Notes: generated by a model not told the origin, from the sequence alone. A DNA stretch of 9,398 nt from Dechloromonas sp. (GCA_017302355.1 JAFLDQ010000143.1:1-9398); one strand, 5' to 3'. Positions 1 through 6,050 are shown, counted from the first letter of the stretch. Numbers and translations are program-made.

Positions 1-2
1 TG

Positions 3-314
3 GTCAACAACATCTGGTCGCTCTCCGACAGCGGAACCGGCGGGTCGTACAACAACGCGACGATCCAGCCCTTCATCAACTACAACTTCGCCGGCGGCCT
101 CTATCTGACCAGTTCGCCGGTCATCACCGCCAACTGGAAGGCCGAGAGCAGCCAGCGGTGGACGGTGCCGGTCGGCGGCGGCATCGGCAAGATCTTCCAC
201 CTCGGCAAGCTGCCGGTGAATGCGCAGTTGTCCGCCTACTACAACGTGGTGGCGCCGGACGACGGCCCCAACTGGCAGATTCGCGCCCAGGTGCAGTTCA
301 TGTTCCCGAAATAG
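3..314 (+). CDS. Outer-membrane beta-barrel 'transporter' family protein, C-terminal part
   Basis: Frame 3 is open from the left edge to a TAG at 312-314 and gives the last 103 residues of a protein whose start lies outside the window. The sequence alternates polar and aromatic residues as amphipathic beta strands do (for example QPFINYNFAGGLYLTSSP and LSAYYNVV) and ends in QVQFMFPK, a short strand rich in hydrophobic residues like the last strand of many outer-membrane barrels. The pattern of FxNYNF, then a 'SSPxITANW' strand, then 'WTVPVGGGIGK', resembles the proteobacterial transporter family often mislabelled 'neuromedin U', related to the putative MetA-pathway phenol-degradation outer-membrane proteins. 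That assignment is from memory of the family. The substrate is unknown. It faces the DUF5368-like gene convergently and need not belong to the sulfur genes. Confidence 0.7.
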   Translation, partial: VNNIWSLSDSGTGGSYNNATIQPFINYNFAGGLYLTSSPVITANWKAESSQRWTVPVGGGIGKIFHLGKLPVNAQLSAYYNVVAPDDGPNWQIRAQVQFMFPK

Positions 315-516
315 GCGGGGTGTGCGCCGTGGCGCCGGCCGGTTGCGGTCGACGGCGTTTTTCCGGCAAAAACCCGGGATCCGGGCAGCCTGAGCGGATT
401 TCCCGGCGACCGGACGACCATCGCCCGCACCGCCGGGGTGGCGCGGTTGCGCGTTTGGGCCGGCGCGGGTCTGGCCGGTGCGCCGAGCGACCGGCGGCAA
501 GACCAGCCCTGAACGG

Positions 517-864
517 CTACGACTTTGCCGGCCGGCGCCAGCCGAGCACGGTATAGACGAGGATCGCCGTTCCGGCCAGGCCGAGGCCGAAGACCAGCGC
601 GATCAGAAACCAGTCGGCCGGGCCGCCGGCATCGGTGAAGCCCGACGACGAGACCCTGGCCATCAGCACCAGCGCCAGCACGCCGCCCAGCAGGCCGGCG
701 AATTCGGCGCGCACCAGGCGCTTCGAGTTGATCGTCCGCTCCTTCAGCAGCAGCGCGACGAAGGCCGCGGTGCCGACGACGATGACCGCGATCATCAGCC
801 ACAGCAGGGGCCCGAGCATTTCCTGGAAGACGACCAGGAAGACCAGCGGATCGAGTTCTTTCAT
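517..864 (-). CDS. Small three-helix inner-membrane protein, DUF5368-like
   Basis: This 115-residue protein has three hydrophobic segments, at about residues 16-40, 54-70 and 84-108, so it is very likely an integral inner-membrane protein. The N-terminus (MKELDPLVFLVVFQEMLGPL) resembles DUF5368, a family of unknown function; this match is from memory and not checked. There are no Cys or His residues that would suggest a metal or heme site. The ATG has a strong ribosome-binding site (GGAGGA about 8 nt upstream). It starts only 18 nt after the stop of the SQR-like flavoprotein gene, so the two are almost certainly co-transcribed. An inferred role is a membrane anchor or quinone-side partner for the exported flavoprotein. 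The evidence for that is gene pairing only. Confidence 0.75.
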   Translation of the reverse strand: MKELDPLVFLVVFQEMLGPLLWLMIAVIVVGTAAFVALLLKERTINSKRLVRAEFAGLLGGVLALVLMARVSSSGFTDAGGPADWFLIALVFGLGLAGTAILVYTVLGWRRPAKS

Positions 865-882
865 TTGTCCATTCCTCCGGAA

Positions 883-2235
883 TCAGGCGCGGCCGCGCAA
901 CATGCTGATGTAGGTTGGCTTCAGCGCCATCGTCTTCATCACCCAGCTGATCCACAGCTCTTCCAGCGGCGCGATGACGCCGGGGAAAGACGGGACCAGG
1001 TTGTCCCGGTAGTCGAACTCGACCAGCATCGCCTGACCGAGCCGGGTGATCAGCGGGCACGAGGTGTAGCCGCCGTAATGCGCGGTCGATTCCTTGCCCT
1101 CGATCGTCGCCAGCAGGTGATCGACGGCGACCGGCACCTGCCATTTGACGCTGGCCGCCGTCTTGCCCTTGGGCACGCCGGCGACGTCGCCGACCGCAAA
1201 GATGTTGGCGAAACGCTTGTGCCGCAGGTTGTGCCTGTCCACCTCGATCCAGCCGTCGTTGGCCCAGGCGCCTTCCATCCAGCGCAACGGGCTGTTGCGC
1301 ACCGGATCCGGCGCGCGCATCGGCGGGATCACGTTGATGAAGTCATACTGCAGCTCGACCGGGCCGACCGGCGTCCTGAAGACGGCCAGCTTCCTGCCGG
1401 GATCGATGGATTGCAGCACGCGTTCATAGTTCATCTTGACGCCGCGATCCTCGAACAGCATGCGGACCTTTTCATGGACGATGGGCACGCTGAACAGCAC
1501 CTTGTTGTTGGCGTTGTAGACCAGCTCGGCCTTGCCGCGATTGCCGCGGCGGCGCAGGTAGTCGTCGGTGACGAAGGTGTACTTCAACGGCGCCCCGGCG
1601 CACTTCATCTCGGTGTCCGGACGCAGGAAGACGCCGACGCCGCCGTTATCGGCGAAATTCGACATCGCCCGCCAGGTGGCCTCGGCCTTGGCCGGGCTGT
1701 GGTAGATGCTGCCCAGGCCGTTGTTGCCGATCTGCCCGACATCCATGCCGGCAATCGCCGCGTAGTCGAGCTTGAGGCCGGTGGCGACGACCAGGAAATC
1801 GTAGGGCACCGGCTTGCCGCTGGCGGTGACCAGCTTGTTGCCTTCCGGGTCGAACTCGGCGACCGCTTCCTCGATCAGCTCGACGCCACCCGGCAGGTAT
1901 TCGCGCGTCGTCGACACGACGTACGACAACGGCTTGATGCCGGAAGCGACCAGCGTGAAGCCGGGCTGGTAGAAATGCTCCTTGCGCGCGTCGATCATGG
2001 TGATGCTGGCGCCGTCGAGGCGCGCGGCCAGGTGCGAGGCGGCGGCCAGGCCGGCCGCGCCGGCGCCGGCGATGACGATGCGCGCCGGCGACTTGAGCCT
2101 CGCCGCCGCCCGCGCCGTCGCCGGCGTCAGCAGCAGGCCGCCAGCCCCGGCAGCGCCGAGGCGCAGGAACGAACGCCGGCTCAGCCCCTGGCGGCCGGCG
2201 TCGTCGAGAATTTTTGCGAATGTCTCGTGATCCAT
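883..2235 (-). CDS. sqr: Tat-exported type II sulfide:quinone oxidoreductase-like flavoprotein
   Basis: This 450-residue FAD-dependent oxidoreductase resembles mitochondrial SQOR (type II SQR). An FAD-binding GAGAAG lies at 57-62 and a second FAD motif, NIFAVGD, at 344-350. The two motifs that carry the redox cysteines of human SQOR are both present: KCAGAPLK (Cys212) and YTSCPLIT (Cys393). Family knowledge says this pair relays sulfide sulfur and passes electrons to FAD and then quinone. The N-terminus has a twin-arginine signal (SRRSFLRLGAAGAGG, residues 19-33) and a cleavable-looking ATARA, so the enzyme should be folded in the cytoplasm and exported. I chose the ATG at 2235 because GAGGGG lies about 6 nt upstream; an in-frame TTG at 2250 would add MRGKV and overlap that site. 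A DUF5368-like gene follows directly. A related sulfide dehydrogenase is an alternative, but the SQOR motifs favour SQR. Confidence 0.85.
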   Translation of the reverse strand: MDHETFAKILDDAGRQGLSRRSFLRLGAAGAGGLLLTPATARAAARLKSPARIVIAGAGAAGLAAASHLAARLDGASITMIDARKEHFYQPGFTLVASGIKPLSYVVSTTREYLPGGVELIEEAVAEFDPEGNKLVTASGKPVPYDFLVVATGLKLDYAAIAGMDVGQIGNNGLGSIYHSPAKAEATWRAMSNFADNGGVGVFLRPDTEMKCAGAPLKYTFVTDDYLRRRGNRGKAELVYNANNKVLFSVPIVHEKVRMLFEDRGVKMNYERVLQSIDPGRKLAVFRTPVGPVELQYDFINVIPPMRAPDPVRNSPLRWMEGAWANDGWIEVDRHNLRHKRFANIFAVGDVAGVPKGKTAASVKWQVPVAVDHLLATIEGKESTAHYGGYTSCPLITRLGQAMLVEFDYRDNLVPSFPGVIAPLEELWISWVMKTMALKPTYISMLRGRA

Positions 2236-2281
2236 GACTTTCCCCCTCAAGATTACGCCGGGGACAGAATTGCCGGCCAGC

Positions 2282-2311
2282 GTATTACAAAATTAGCACA
2301 TACTGAATTAA
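2282..2311 (-). promoter_or_regulatory. Possible promoter of the SQR-like gene
   Basis: The stretch 2282-2320 is the most AT-rich part of the 118 bp gap before the SQR-like gene and lies just past the rhodanese terminator. On the minus strand TAATAC (2287-2282) can serve as a -10 box, with a weak TTAATT-like -35 about 18 nt upstream. The position, roughly 47 nt before the ATG, fits. The -35 match is poor, so this is tentative. It would make SQR-DUF5368 a transcription unit separate from the sox genes. Confidence 0.25.
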
Positions 2312-2319
2312 AGGGCGAG

Positions 2320-2342
2320 AAAAAGCGGCCTCGCGGCCGCCT
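2320..2342 (-). terminator. Rho-independent terminator after the rhodanese gene
   Basis: On the minus strand a 6-bp GC stem (GCGGCC / GGCCGC, plus-strand arms 2325-2330 and 2335-2340, loop of 4) is followed directly by five T (plus-strand A at 2320-2324). It lies 12 nt past the rhodanese stop, so it should end the soxYZ-rhodanese transcript before the SQR promoter. Confidence 0.8.
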
Positions 2343-2353
2343 TCACTCGGCCC

Positions 2354-2971
2354 TCAATGGGGGAAGTACATCTTCGCCCTGTCCAGCTTGTAGGTCCACG
2401 GCAAACCGGCGTTCTTCCAGCCGTTGACCGTGCGCTGGCCGGCCTTGGCGCCGTCTTTCGCCGCATCGCCCTCGAAGCCCTCGGTGATGCTGTAGACGCG
2501 CGTAAAGCCGGCCATCTGCAGACGGTCCTGCGCCTTCGAGCTGCGGTCGCCGGAGCGGCAGATCAGGATTACCGGCGCATCCTTGCCGAGCCCCATTTCC
2601 TTCATCCGGCGCTCGATTTCCGGAACGAAATCCTGGTTGGGCGCGAGCTTGTACATGAAGCGCTTGTCGTCCCAGTCGCTCATGACCTCCGGATGCTCGG
2701 CGAAAGGCACGAGGGCGTCGGCATCGCCCGGCCAGCCGACGTACATCGCTTCGGCCCGCGTGCGGATGTCGAAGAAAGCGACGCCCCCGGGATCGCTCTT
2801 CTTCATGTCGTACGCCTGCTGCGGCGTCAGGTAGAGCGCCAGCTTGCTGCGCTTGACTTCCGGCAGGGCCGACCAGCCGGTGCTGCCCGGCGCCCAGTCG
2901 GCGGCGTTGGCGAAGGTGGCGGCGAGCACGAGGCCACCGGCCAGCAGCGGCTTGCAAAAGACATTTTTCAT
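2354..2971 (-). CDS. Periplasmic rhodanese-like sulfurtransferase
   Basis: This 205-residue protein has a Sec-type signal peptide (hydrophobic LLAGGLVLAATF, likely cut after ANA at residue 23) and one rhodanese domain. The domain opens at LTPQQAYD (about 48-55), has the conserved FFDIRTRAEA (66-75), and carries the active-site loop CRSGDRS with the persulfide-forming Cys138. It ends with the NGWKNAGLPW segment common in rhodanese tails. Rhodaneses carry sulfane sulfur as a Cys persulfide; in the periplasm beside SoxYZ this one could load or unload sulfur from SoxY or handle polysulfide from FccAB or SQR. That partner choice is inference. The ATG at 2971 shares one base with the TGA of the soxB remnant (TGATG), so translation may be coupled. 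A GGGGA lies about 9 nt upstream. Only one rhodanese domain is present, so it is not a two-domain thiosulfate sulfurtransferase. Confidence 0.88.
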   Translation of the reverse strand: MKNVFCKPLLAGGLVLAATFANAADWAPGSTGWSALPEVKRSKLALYLTPQQAYDMKKSDPGGVAFFDIRTRAEAMYVGWPGDADALVPFAEHPEVMSDWDDKRFMYKLAPNQDFVPEIERRMKEMGLGKDAPVILICRSGDRSSKAQDRLQMAGFTRVYSITEGFEGDAAKDGAKAGQRTVNGWKNAGLPWTYKLDRAKMYFPH

Positions 2972-3147
2972 CAGGCGATCCCCAAGTTGTTGTCGACGCC
3001 TTTGCGCTTGGTCAGGTTGACGCTGACCGGCTTGACGGCCTTGATTTCACGCAGGCAGCCGGCGACCTTCCACCTCTTCGCCGGGCCGGCCGGCTGTCCC
3101 TTGCGCATCATGTTCCGGATGCGGACGCCCCCATCCTGGCGATCCGC
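2971..3147 (-). pseudogene. soxB: Decayed C-terminal remnant of soxB
   Basis: The minus-strand frame between a TGA at 3150-3148 and the TGA at 2973-2971 encodes about 58 residues. The first part, RIRNMMRKGQPAGPAKRWKVAG, resembles in two pieces the late SoxB motif 'RI-x-NM-x-x-x-GKP-(I/L)-x-x-x-K-x-YKVAG'. The end, KAVKPVSVNLTKRKGVDNN and then LGIA, resembles the SoxB tail (K-x-V-x-P-x-x-x-N-x-P-K-x-x-GV-x-(G/N)N-x-G-x-A). The roughly 20 residues that normally sit between them, with the GEPIW-type motif, are missing in frame. Just upstream, the +1-shifted frame reads ERIARMG, which would join to VRIRNM by a shift at the G run 3132-3128. The rest of SoxB (about 500 residues, with the Mn-binding sites) is gone. 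The tail still ends in a one-base overlap with the rhodanese start. Comparison is from memory of SoxB. The 182 bp between this and soxZ hold no intact gene. Confidence 0.65.
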
Positions 3148-3329
3148 TCAAACACATGCTACAGGATCATCGGCCGCCCAGGCAACGGCGACGCACTCCA
3201 GCCGAGCCGGGCGTGCTCGCGATCCGGCGTCCGTGACCCGGGCCGGCGCCTCGCTCGATCTCCGGATCGATCGTGACGCGAAGACCAGCCGCCGGCCGAG
3301 CCAGTGGCGCGGCTGGATTCGCGAGCGAA

Positions 3330-3644
3330 TCAGGCGATCTTCGTCTCGTCGGTTCGCGTTTCGCCCTTGTTGTCCTTCCACGTCAAGCTGATCCGGTCAC
3401 CTGCCGCCCCCCCCTTGAACCGGAAGGCGAGGTAGGGATTCTTCGACACGGCCGTGCCGAAGTCGGCAGCCAGAACCACCCGGTCGTTGTGCCTGGCGGT
3501 GACTTCGGTGATGAACCACGCCGGAAAGACGGCTCCAGCGGCATCCTTGCGCTGGCCGGATTCCATTTCGTGGCTGATCAGCACCTTGACTTCAGTAACG
3601 CCATCCTTGGCGGTGGCACGGATTTTCGTCGGACTTGTTGCCAT
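3330..3644 (-). CDS. soxZ: Sulfur carrier subunit SoxZ
   Basis: This 104-residue protein has the SoxZ pattern throughout: KIRATAKDGVTEVKVLISHEMESG near the start (shown here as a two-part match, KIRATAKDG and EVKVLISHEMESG), then FITEVTARHNDRVV, then a NPYLAFRFKGG strand and the terminal WKDNKGETRTDETKIA. SoxZ forms a heterodimer with SoxY and lacks a catalytic Cys, as here. It has no signal peptide; SoxZ is known to be exported with SoxY through the SoxY Tat signal. The ATG is preceded by AAGGAG at good spacing. It follows soxY by 36 nt. A run of eight C (3407-3414 on the plus strand) lies within the codons for Lys-Gly-Gly-Ala, and the frame stays open across it. The length matches the family. 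Confidence 0.95.
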   Translation of the reverse strand: MATSPTKIRATAKDGVTEVKVLISHEMESGQRKDAAGAVFPAWFITEVTARHNDRVVLAADFGTAVSKNPYLAFRFKGGAAGDRISLTWKDNKGETRTDETKIA

Positions 3645-3680
3645 CGATAACTCCTTGAACTCGCGAAACGCACTGACCGG

Positions 3681-4148
3681 TCATCCGCCGCAGCCGCCGA
3701 GCGTGACCCTGATTTCCTTGTTGGCCATGAAGAACCTGTCGCCCGCCTTGACCAGGACGTAGACATTGGAACTCTGCGCCATCTTGACCCTGGTCTGCAC
3801 ATTGGCCTGCGTGCCTTCCGGCAATCGGAACGCCACCGCGAGCGGATTCGGATTCTTTTCGACGAGGATGGCGATCATGGTCACGTTGGGCAGCGTCGAA
3901 CTGATCCCGAGGTGCACCGCGGCGCCGTTCTCGGCGATGTCCGGGCCGCTGAGCTGGACCTCCGTGCTGTCGACCAGCGATGCCGCCCCGATCGCCTTGA
4001 GCGTCGCGGCCATGCTCCTGGCCTCGAAGGCCGTCCTGTTCGATTCCGCCAGCGCCATGCCCGGCCGGATGACGCCGGCCGTTGCGAGCAGACCCAGGAG
4101 TGCGGCTCCGGACCCGGACTTGAGTACCTTGCGGCGTTGCTTTTCCAT
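3681..4148 (-). CDS. soxY: Sulfur carrier subunit SoxY
   Basis: The 155-residue product ends in GGCGG, the SoxY signature whose Cys (Cys153) carries sulfur intermediates as a thioester-like or persulfide adduct on a swinging arm. The N-terminus is a Tat signal: QRRKVLKSGSGAALLGLLA with likely cleavage after MALA (residue 34). The middle part (PNVTMIAILVEKNPNPLAV, then a VQTRVKMAQSSNVYVLV strand) is typical of the SoxY immunoglobulin-like fold. The frame stays open upstream to 4460, but I start at the ATG at 4148 because the Tat motif follows at once, GGGAAAG lies about 4 nt upstream, and the added residues are unlike SoxY. It is the first gene of the leftward unit soxY-soxZ-(soxB remnant)-rhodanese. 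No soxA or soxX follows, which is unusual. Confidence 0.95.
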   Translation of the reverse strand: MEKQRRKVLKSGSGAALLGLLATAGVIRPGMALAESNRTAFEARSMAATLKAIGAASLVDSTEVQLSGPDIAENGAAVHLGISSTLPNVTMIAILVEKNPNPLAVAFRLPEGTQANVQTRVKMAQSSNVYVLVKAGDRFFMANKEIRVTLGGCGG

Positions 4149-4432
4149 GATCTTTCCCAGAATGTGTTTACCGTGCGCCCTGTGCGAAAACGCCTTTCCC
4201 GCGATCCCGGCCTGATCCAGGAGAACCCGGCCAGGTAACGCCAGCGCCCGGACCATCCAGGCGACTTCCGGCTTCATCCAGGCCGGCGGATCGCACGGAA
4301 GAAGCCAGAACCCGTCATTGTGCAACGCAGCATGCAATTTCGTCAAAAGCGCTATACCCTCCGCCGAACGCGGTTCGCCCCGCCCCGGGCGACTCAGCCC
4401 GCCTACCCATCCAACCCACAGGAAATGTCCCC
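4149..4432 (+). promoter_or_regulatory. Divergent control region between soxY and fccA
   Basis: This 284 bp gap separates two divergent sulfur-oxidation units and must hold both promoters. For the rightward unit, GCTATACC (-10-like TATACC at 4353-4358) is the best candidate, but no good -35 lies 16-18 nt upstream. For soxY, TAAACA near 4166 (minus strand) with an upstream TTTTCG-like box is a weak candidate. A 5-bp hairpin (CGGGC/GCCCG, 4386-4401) lies in the likely fccA leader. Three copies of ATCCAGG are listed separately. No intact gene is visible, although the minus frame is open. Activator-dependent, sulfide- or thiosulfate-responsive promoters would explain the poor boxes; this is inference. 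Confidence 0.5.
4215..4282 (+). repeat. Three direct repeats of ATCCAGG in the divergent region
   Basis: ATCCAGG occurs at 4215-4221, 4255-4261 and 4276-4282. The second and third share a longer core (CATCCAGGC). Start-to-start distances are 40 and 21 bp, near whole numbers of helical turns, so all three would face roughly the same side of the DNA. They could be regulator half-sites, but a 7-mer in GC-rich DNA can recur by chance. Confidence 0.35.
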
Positions 4433-4738
4433 ATGAACCCACCCACTGCCATCGCCGCACTGTCCCTGCTCGCGCTCACCGGCGCCGCTCAGGCCAGCGA
4501 CCCCAATCTGGCCCGCAACCTGGCGGCGACCTGCGCCAACTGTCACGGCACCAACGGCAGGGCGGTCCCGGGGGCCGGGATGGATGCGCTGGCCGGCGTG
4601 GAGAAGGCCAAAACCCTGCAGAAGCTCGCCGACTTCAAGAGCGGCGCCAAGCCGGCAACGATCATGCATCAGATCGCCAGGGGCTATAGCGACGAGCAGC
4701 TCGACCTGATCGCCGGCTATTTCGCCGCGCAGAAATAG
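4433..4738 (+). CDS. fccA: Monoheme cytochrome c, flavocytochrome c sulfide dehydrogenase subunit
   Basis: This 101-residue protein has a Sec signal peptide (IAALSLLALTGAAQA, likely cut near residue 21) and one heme-binding motif, CANCH (Cys34, Cys37, His38). Met78 in the TIMHQIARGYSDEQ segment is the likely sixth heme ligand, followed by a C-terminal LDLIAGYFAAQK helix typical of small class I cytochromes c. The stop is 12 nt before fccB, so it should be the electron-accepting subunit for that flavoprotein: FAD to heme to a soluble cytochrome or terminal oxidase. It has one heme, whereas the Allochromatium subunit and Paracoccus SoxE are diheme, so this is the short, single-heme type. The ATG at 4433 has AGGAAA about 7 nt upstream. 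The name fccA rests on linkage to fccB; soxE would be an alternative name. Confidence 0.88.
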   Translation: MNPPTAIAALSLLALTGAAQASDPNLARNLAATCANCHGTNGRAVPGAGMDALAGVEKAKTLQKLADFKSGAKPATIMHQIARGYSDEQLDLIAGYFAAQK

Positions 4739-4750
4739 GGGGAACGAACC

Positions 4751-6031
4751 ATGATGCCGATGAAGAGACGCGATTTCCTGAAGGCCGGCGCGGCAGCCGG
4801 CGCGATGGCTTCCCTCTATGGCTGCGCCGGCGGCGGCGGCAAGGCCAGCGGCCATGTCGTCGTGGTCGGCGGCGGCTACGGCGGCGCCACCGTCGCCAAG
4901 TACCTGCGCATGTGGAGCGAAGGGGGCGTCCAGGTGACGCTGATCGAGCGCAACCCGGCCTTCATCTCCTGCCCGATCTCGAACCTGGTCATCGGCGGCA
5001 CCAAGACCATGGCGGACATCACGGTGAGCTACGACGGCCTGAAGAACAAGTGGGGCGTCCGCCTCATCCGGGACGAGGTGGTTGCGGTCGACGCCGGCAA
5101 ACGCACGATTTCCCTGAAGGCAGGCGGCGCCATGACCTACGACCGGCTGGTGCTGTCGCCCGGCGTCGATTTCCTGTGGGACCAGGTTCCCGGCCTCAAC
5201 AACCCCGAAGCCCAGGCGAAAATCCTGCACGCCTGGAAAGCCGGCCCGCAGACCGTCGCCCTGCGCAAGCAGCTGGAAGACATGAAGGATGGCGGCACTT
5301 ACGCCATCACCATCCCCAGGGCGCCCTATCGCTGCCCGCCCGGCCCGTACGAACGCGCCTGCCTGGTCGCCGATTACTTCAAGAAGAGCAAGCCGAAGTC
5401 CAAGGTCGTCATCCTCGACGCCAACGAGGATGTGGTGTCCAAGAAGGGCCTGTTCGTCAAGGCCTGGAATGAACTCTACAAGGGCGCCCTCGAGTATCGC
5501 CCGAACAGCGAGGTCAAGGATGTCGACGTCAGGACCGGCACCGCCGTCCTCGAATTCGACAAGTTCAAGGCCGACGTGTTGAACGTGATTCCCCCGCACC
5601 GTGCCGGCGACATCGCCGCCAGGTCGGGACTCCGGCTGATCAACAACCGCTGGGTGGACATCAACTGGTTGAGCATGGAATCGAACAACACGCCGGGGAT
5701 CCACGTCCTCGGCGACGCCATCTTCCCGGCGCCGACCATGCCCAAATCCGGCCACATCGCCAACCAGCACGGCAAGCTGGCCGCAGCGGCAATCCTCAAC
5801 CTCCTTTCCGGGCAGGAGCCCAACCCCGACCCTCTCGTCATGAACACCTGCTACAGCTTCGTCGATTCGAAAAGCGCGATTCATGTCAGTTCCGTACACC
5901 GCTACGACCCGGCAACCCGGGTCGTGCAACCGGTCAAGGGGGCGGGCGGCGTCTCGGCCGCGCGCAACGAGATGGAAGGCGTGTTCGCGCTCGGCTGGGC
6001 GAAGAACGTCTGGGCCGACATGCTGGCCTGA
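4751..6031 (+). CDS. fccB: Flavocytochrome c sulfide dehydrogenase, flavoprotein subunit
   Basis: This 426-residue FAD enzyme oxidises sulfide to sulfur or polysulfide in the periplasm and passes electrons to the cytochrome subunit. A Tat signal (KRRDFLKAGAAAGAMASL, residues 5-22) ends in LYGC, which could also be a lipobox with lipidated Cys25. The FAD-binding VVVVGGGYGGA lies at 36-46. Cys74 in FISCPISNLVI sits where FccB binds FAD covalently. Cys195 in APYRCPPGPYERAC and Cys367 in NTCYSF match the family's catalytic disulfide pair. HVLGDAI (318-324) is the second FAD motif. The C-terminal segment from about 358 is the FCSD-specific domain, ending in WAKNVWADMLA. GGGGGAA lies about 7 nt before the ATG. 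It is related to SoxF. The neighbouring soxYZ and rhodanese suggest that the product sulfur enters a periplasmic carrier route. Confidence 0.94.
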   Translation: MMPMKRRDFLKAGAAAGAMASLYGCAGGGGKASGHVVVVGGGYGGATVAKYLRMWSEGGVQVTLIERNPAFISCPISNLVIGGTKTMADITVSYDGLKNKWGVRLIRDEVVAVDAGKRTISLKAGGAMTYDRLVLSPGVDFLWDQVPGLNNPEAQAKILHAWKAGPQTVALRKQLEDMKDGGTYAITIPRAPYRCPPGPYERACLVADYFKKSKPKSKVVILDANEDVVSKKGLFVKAWNELYKGALEYRPNSEVKDVDVRTGTAVLEFDKFKADVLNVIPPHRAGDIAARSGLRLINNRWVDINWLSMESNNTPGIHVLGDAIFPAPTMPKSGHIANQHGKLAAAAILNLLSGQEPNPDPLVMNTCYSFVDSKSAIHVSSVHRYDPATRVVQPVKGAGGVSAARNEMEGVFALGWAKNVWADMLA

Positions 6032-6050
6032 GAAACTCGCGCACAGTCGG

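Noticed and set aside
357..373. GTTTTT-CCGGC-AAAAAC inverted repeat after the outer-membrane protein gene
   Set aside because: The stem is only A/T pairs apart from one end pair and no T run follows a GC stem, so it is not a convincing terminator.
478..2427. 649-codon open frame on the plus strand opposite the DUF5368-like and SQR-like genes
   Set aside because: It is antisense to two well-supported genes, has low-complexity Arg/Ala/Asp-rich sequence with no recognisable domain, and arises from high-GC third-position bias.
3148..3381. 77-codon minus-strand ORF overlapping the end of soxZ
   Set aside because: It starts inside soxZ in another frame, is Arg-rich, and lacks a ribosome-binding site. 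It shares its frame with the soxB remnant only by position and is cut off by a TGA.
4149..4460. N-terminal extension of SoxY by about 104 residues, or a separate small gene in the open minus frame
   Set aside because: The Tat signal must be N-terminal and begins at the ATG at 4148 with its own ribosome-binding site. The upstream frame runs past the fccA start and is unlike SoxY.
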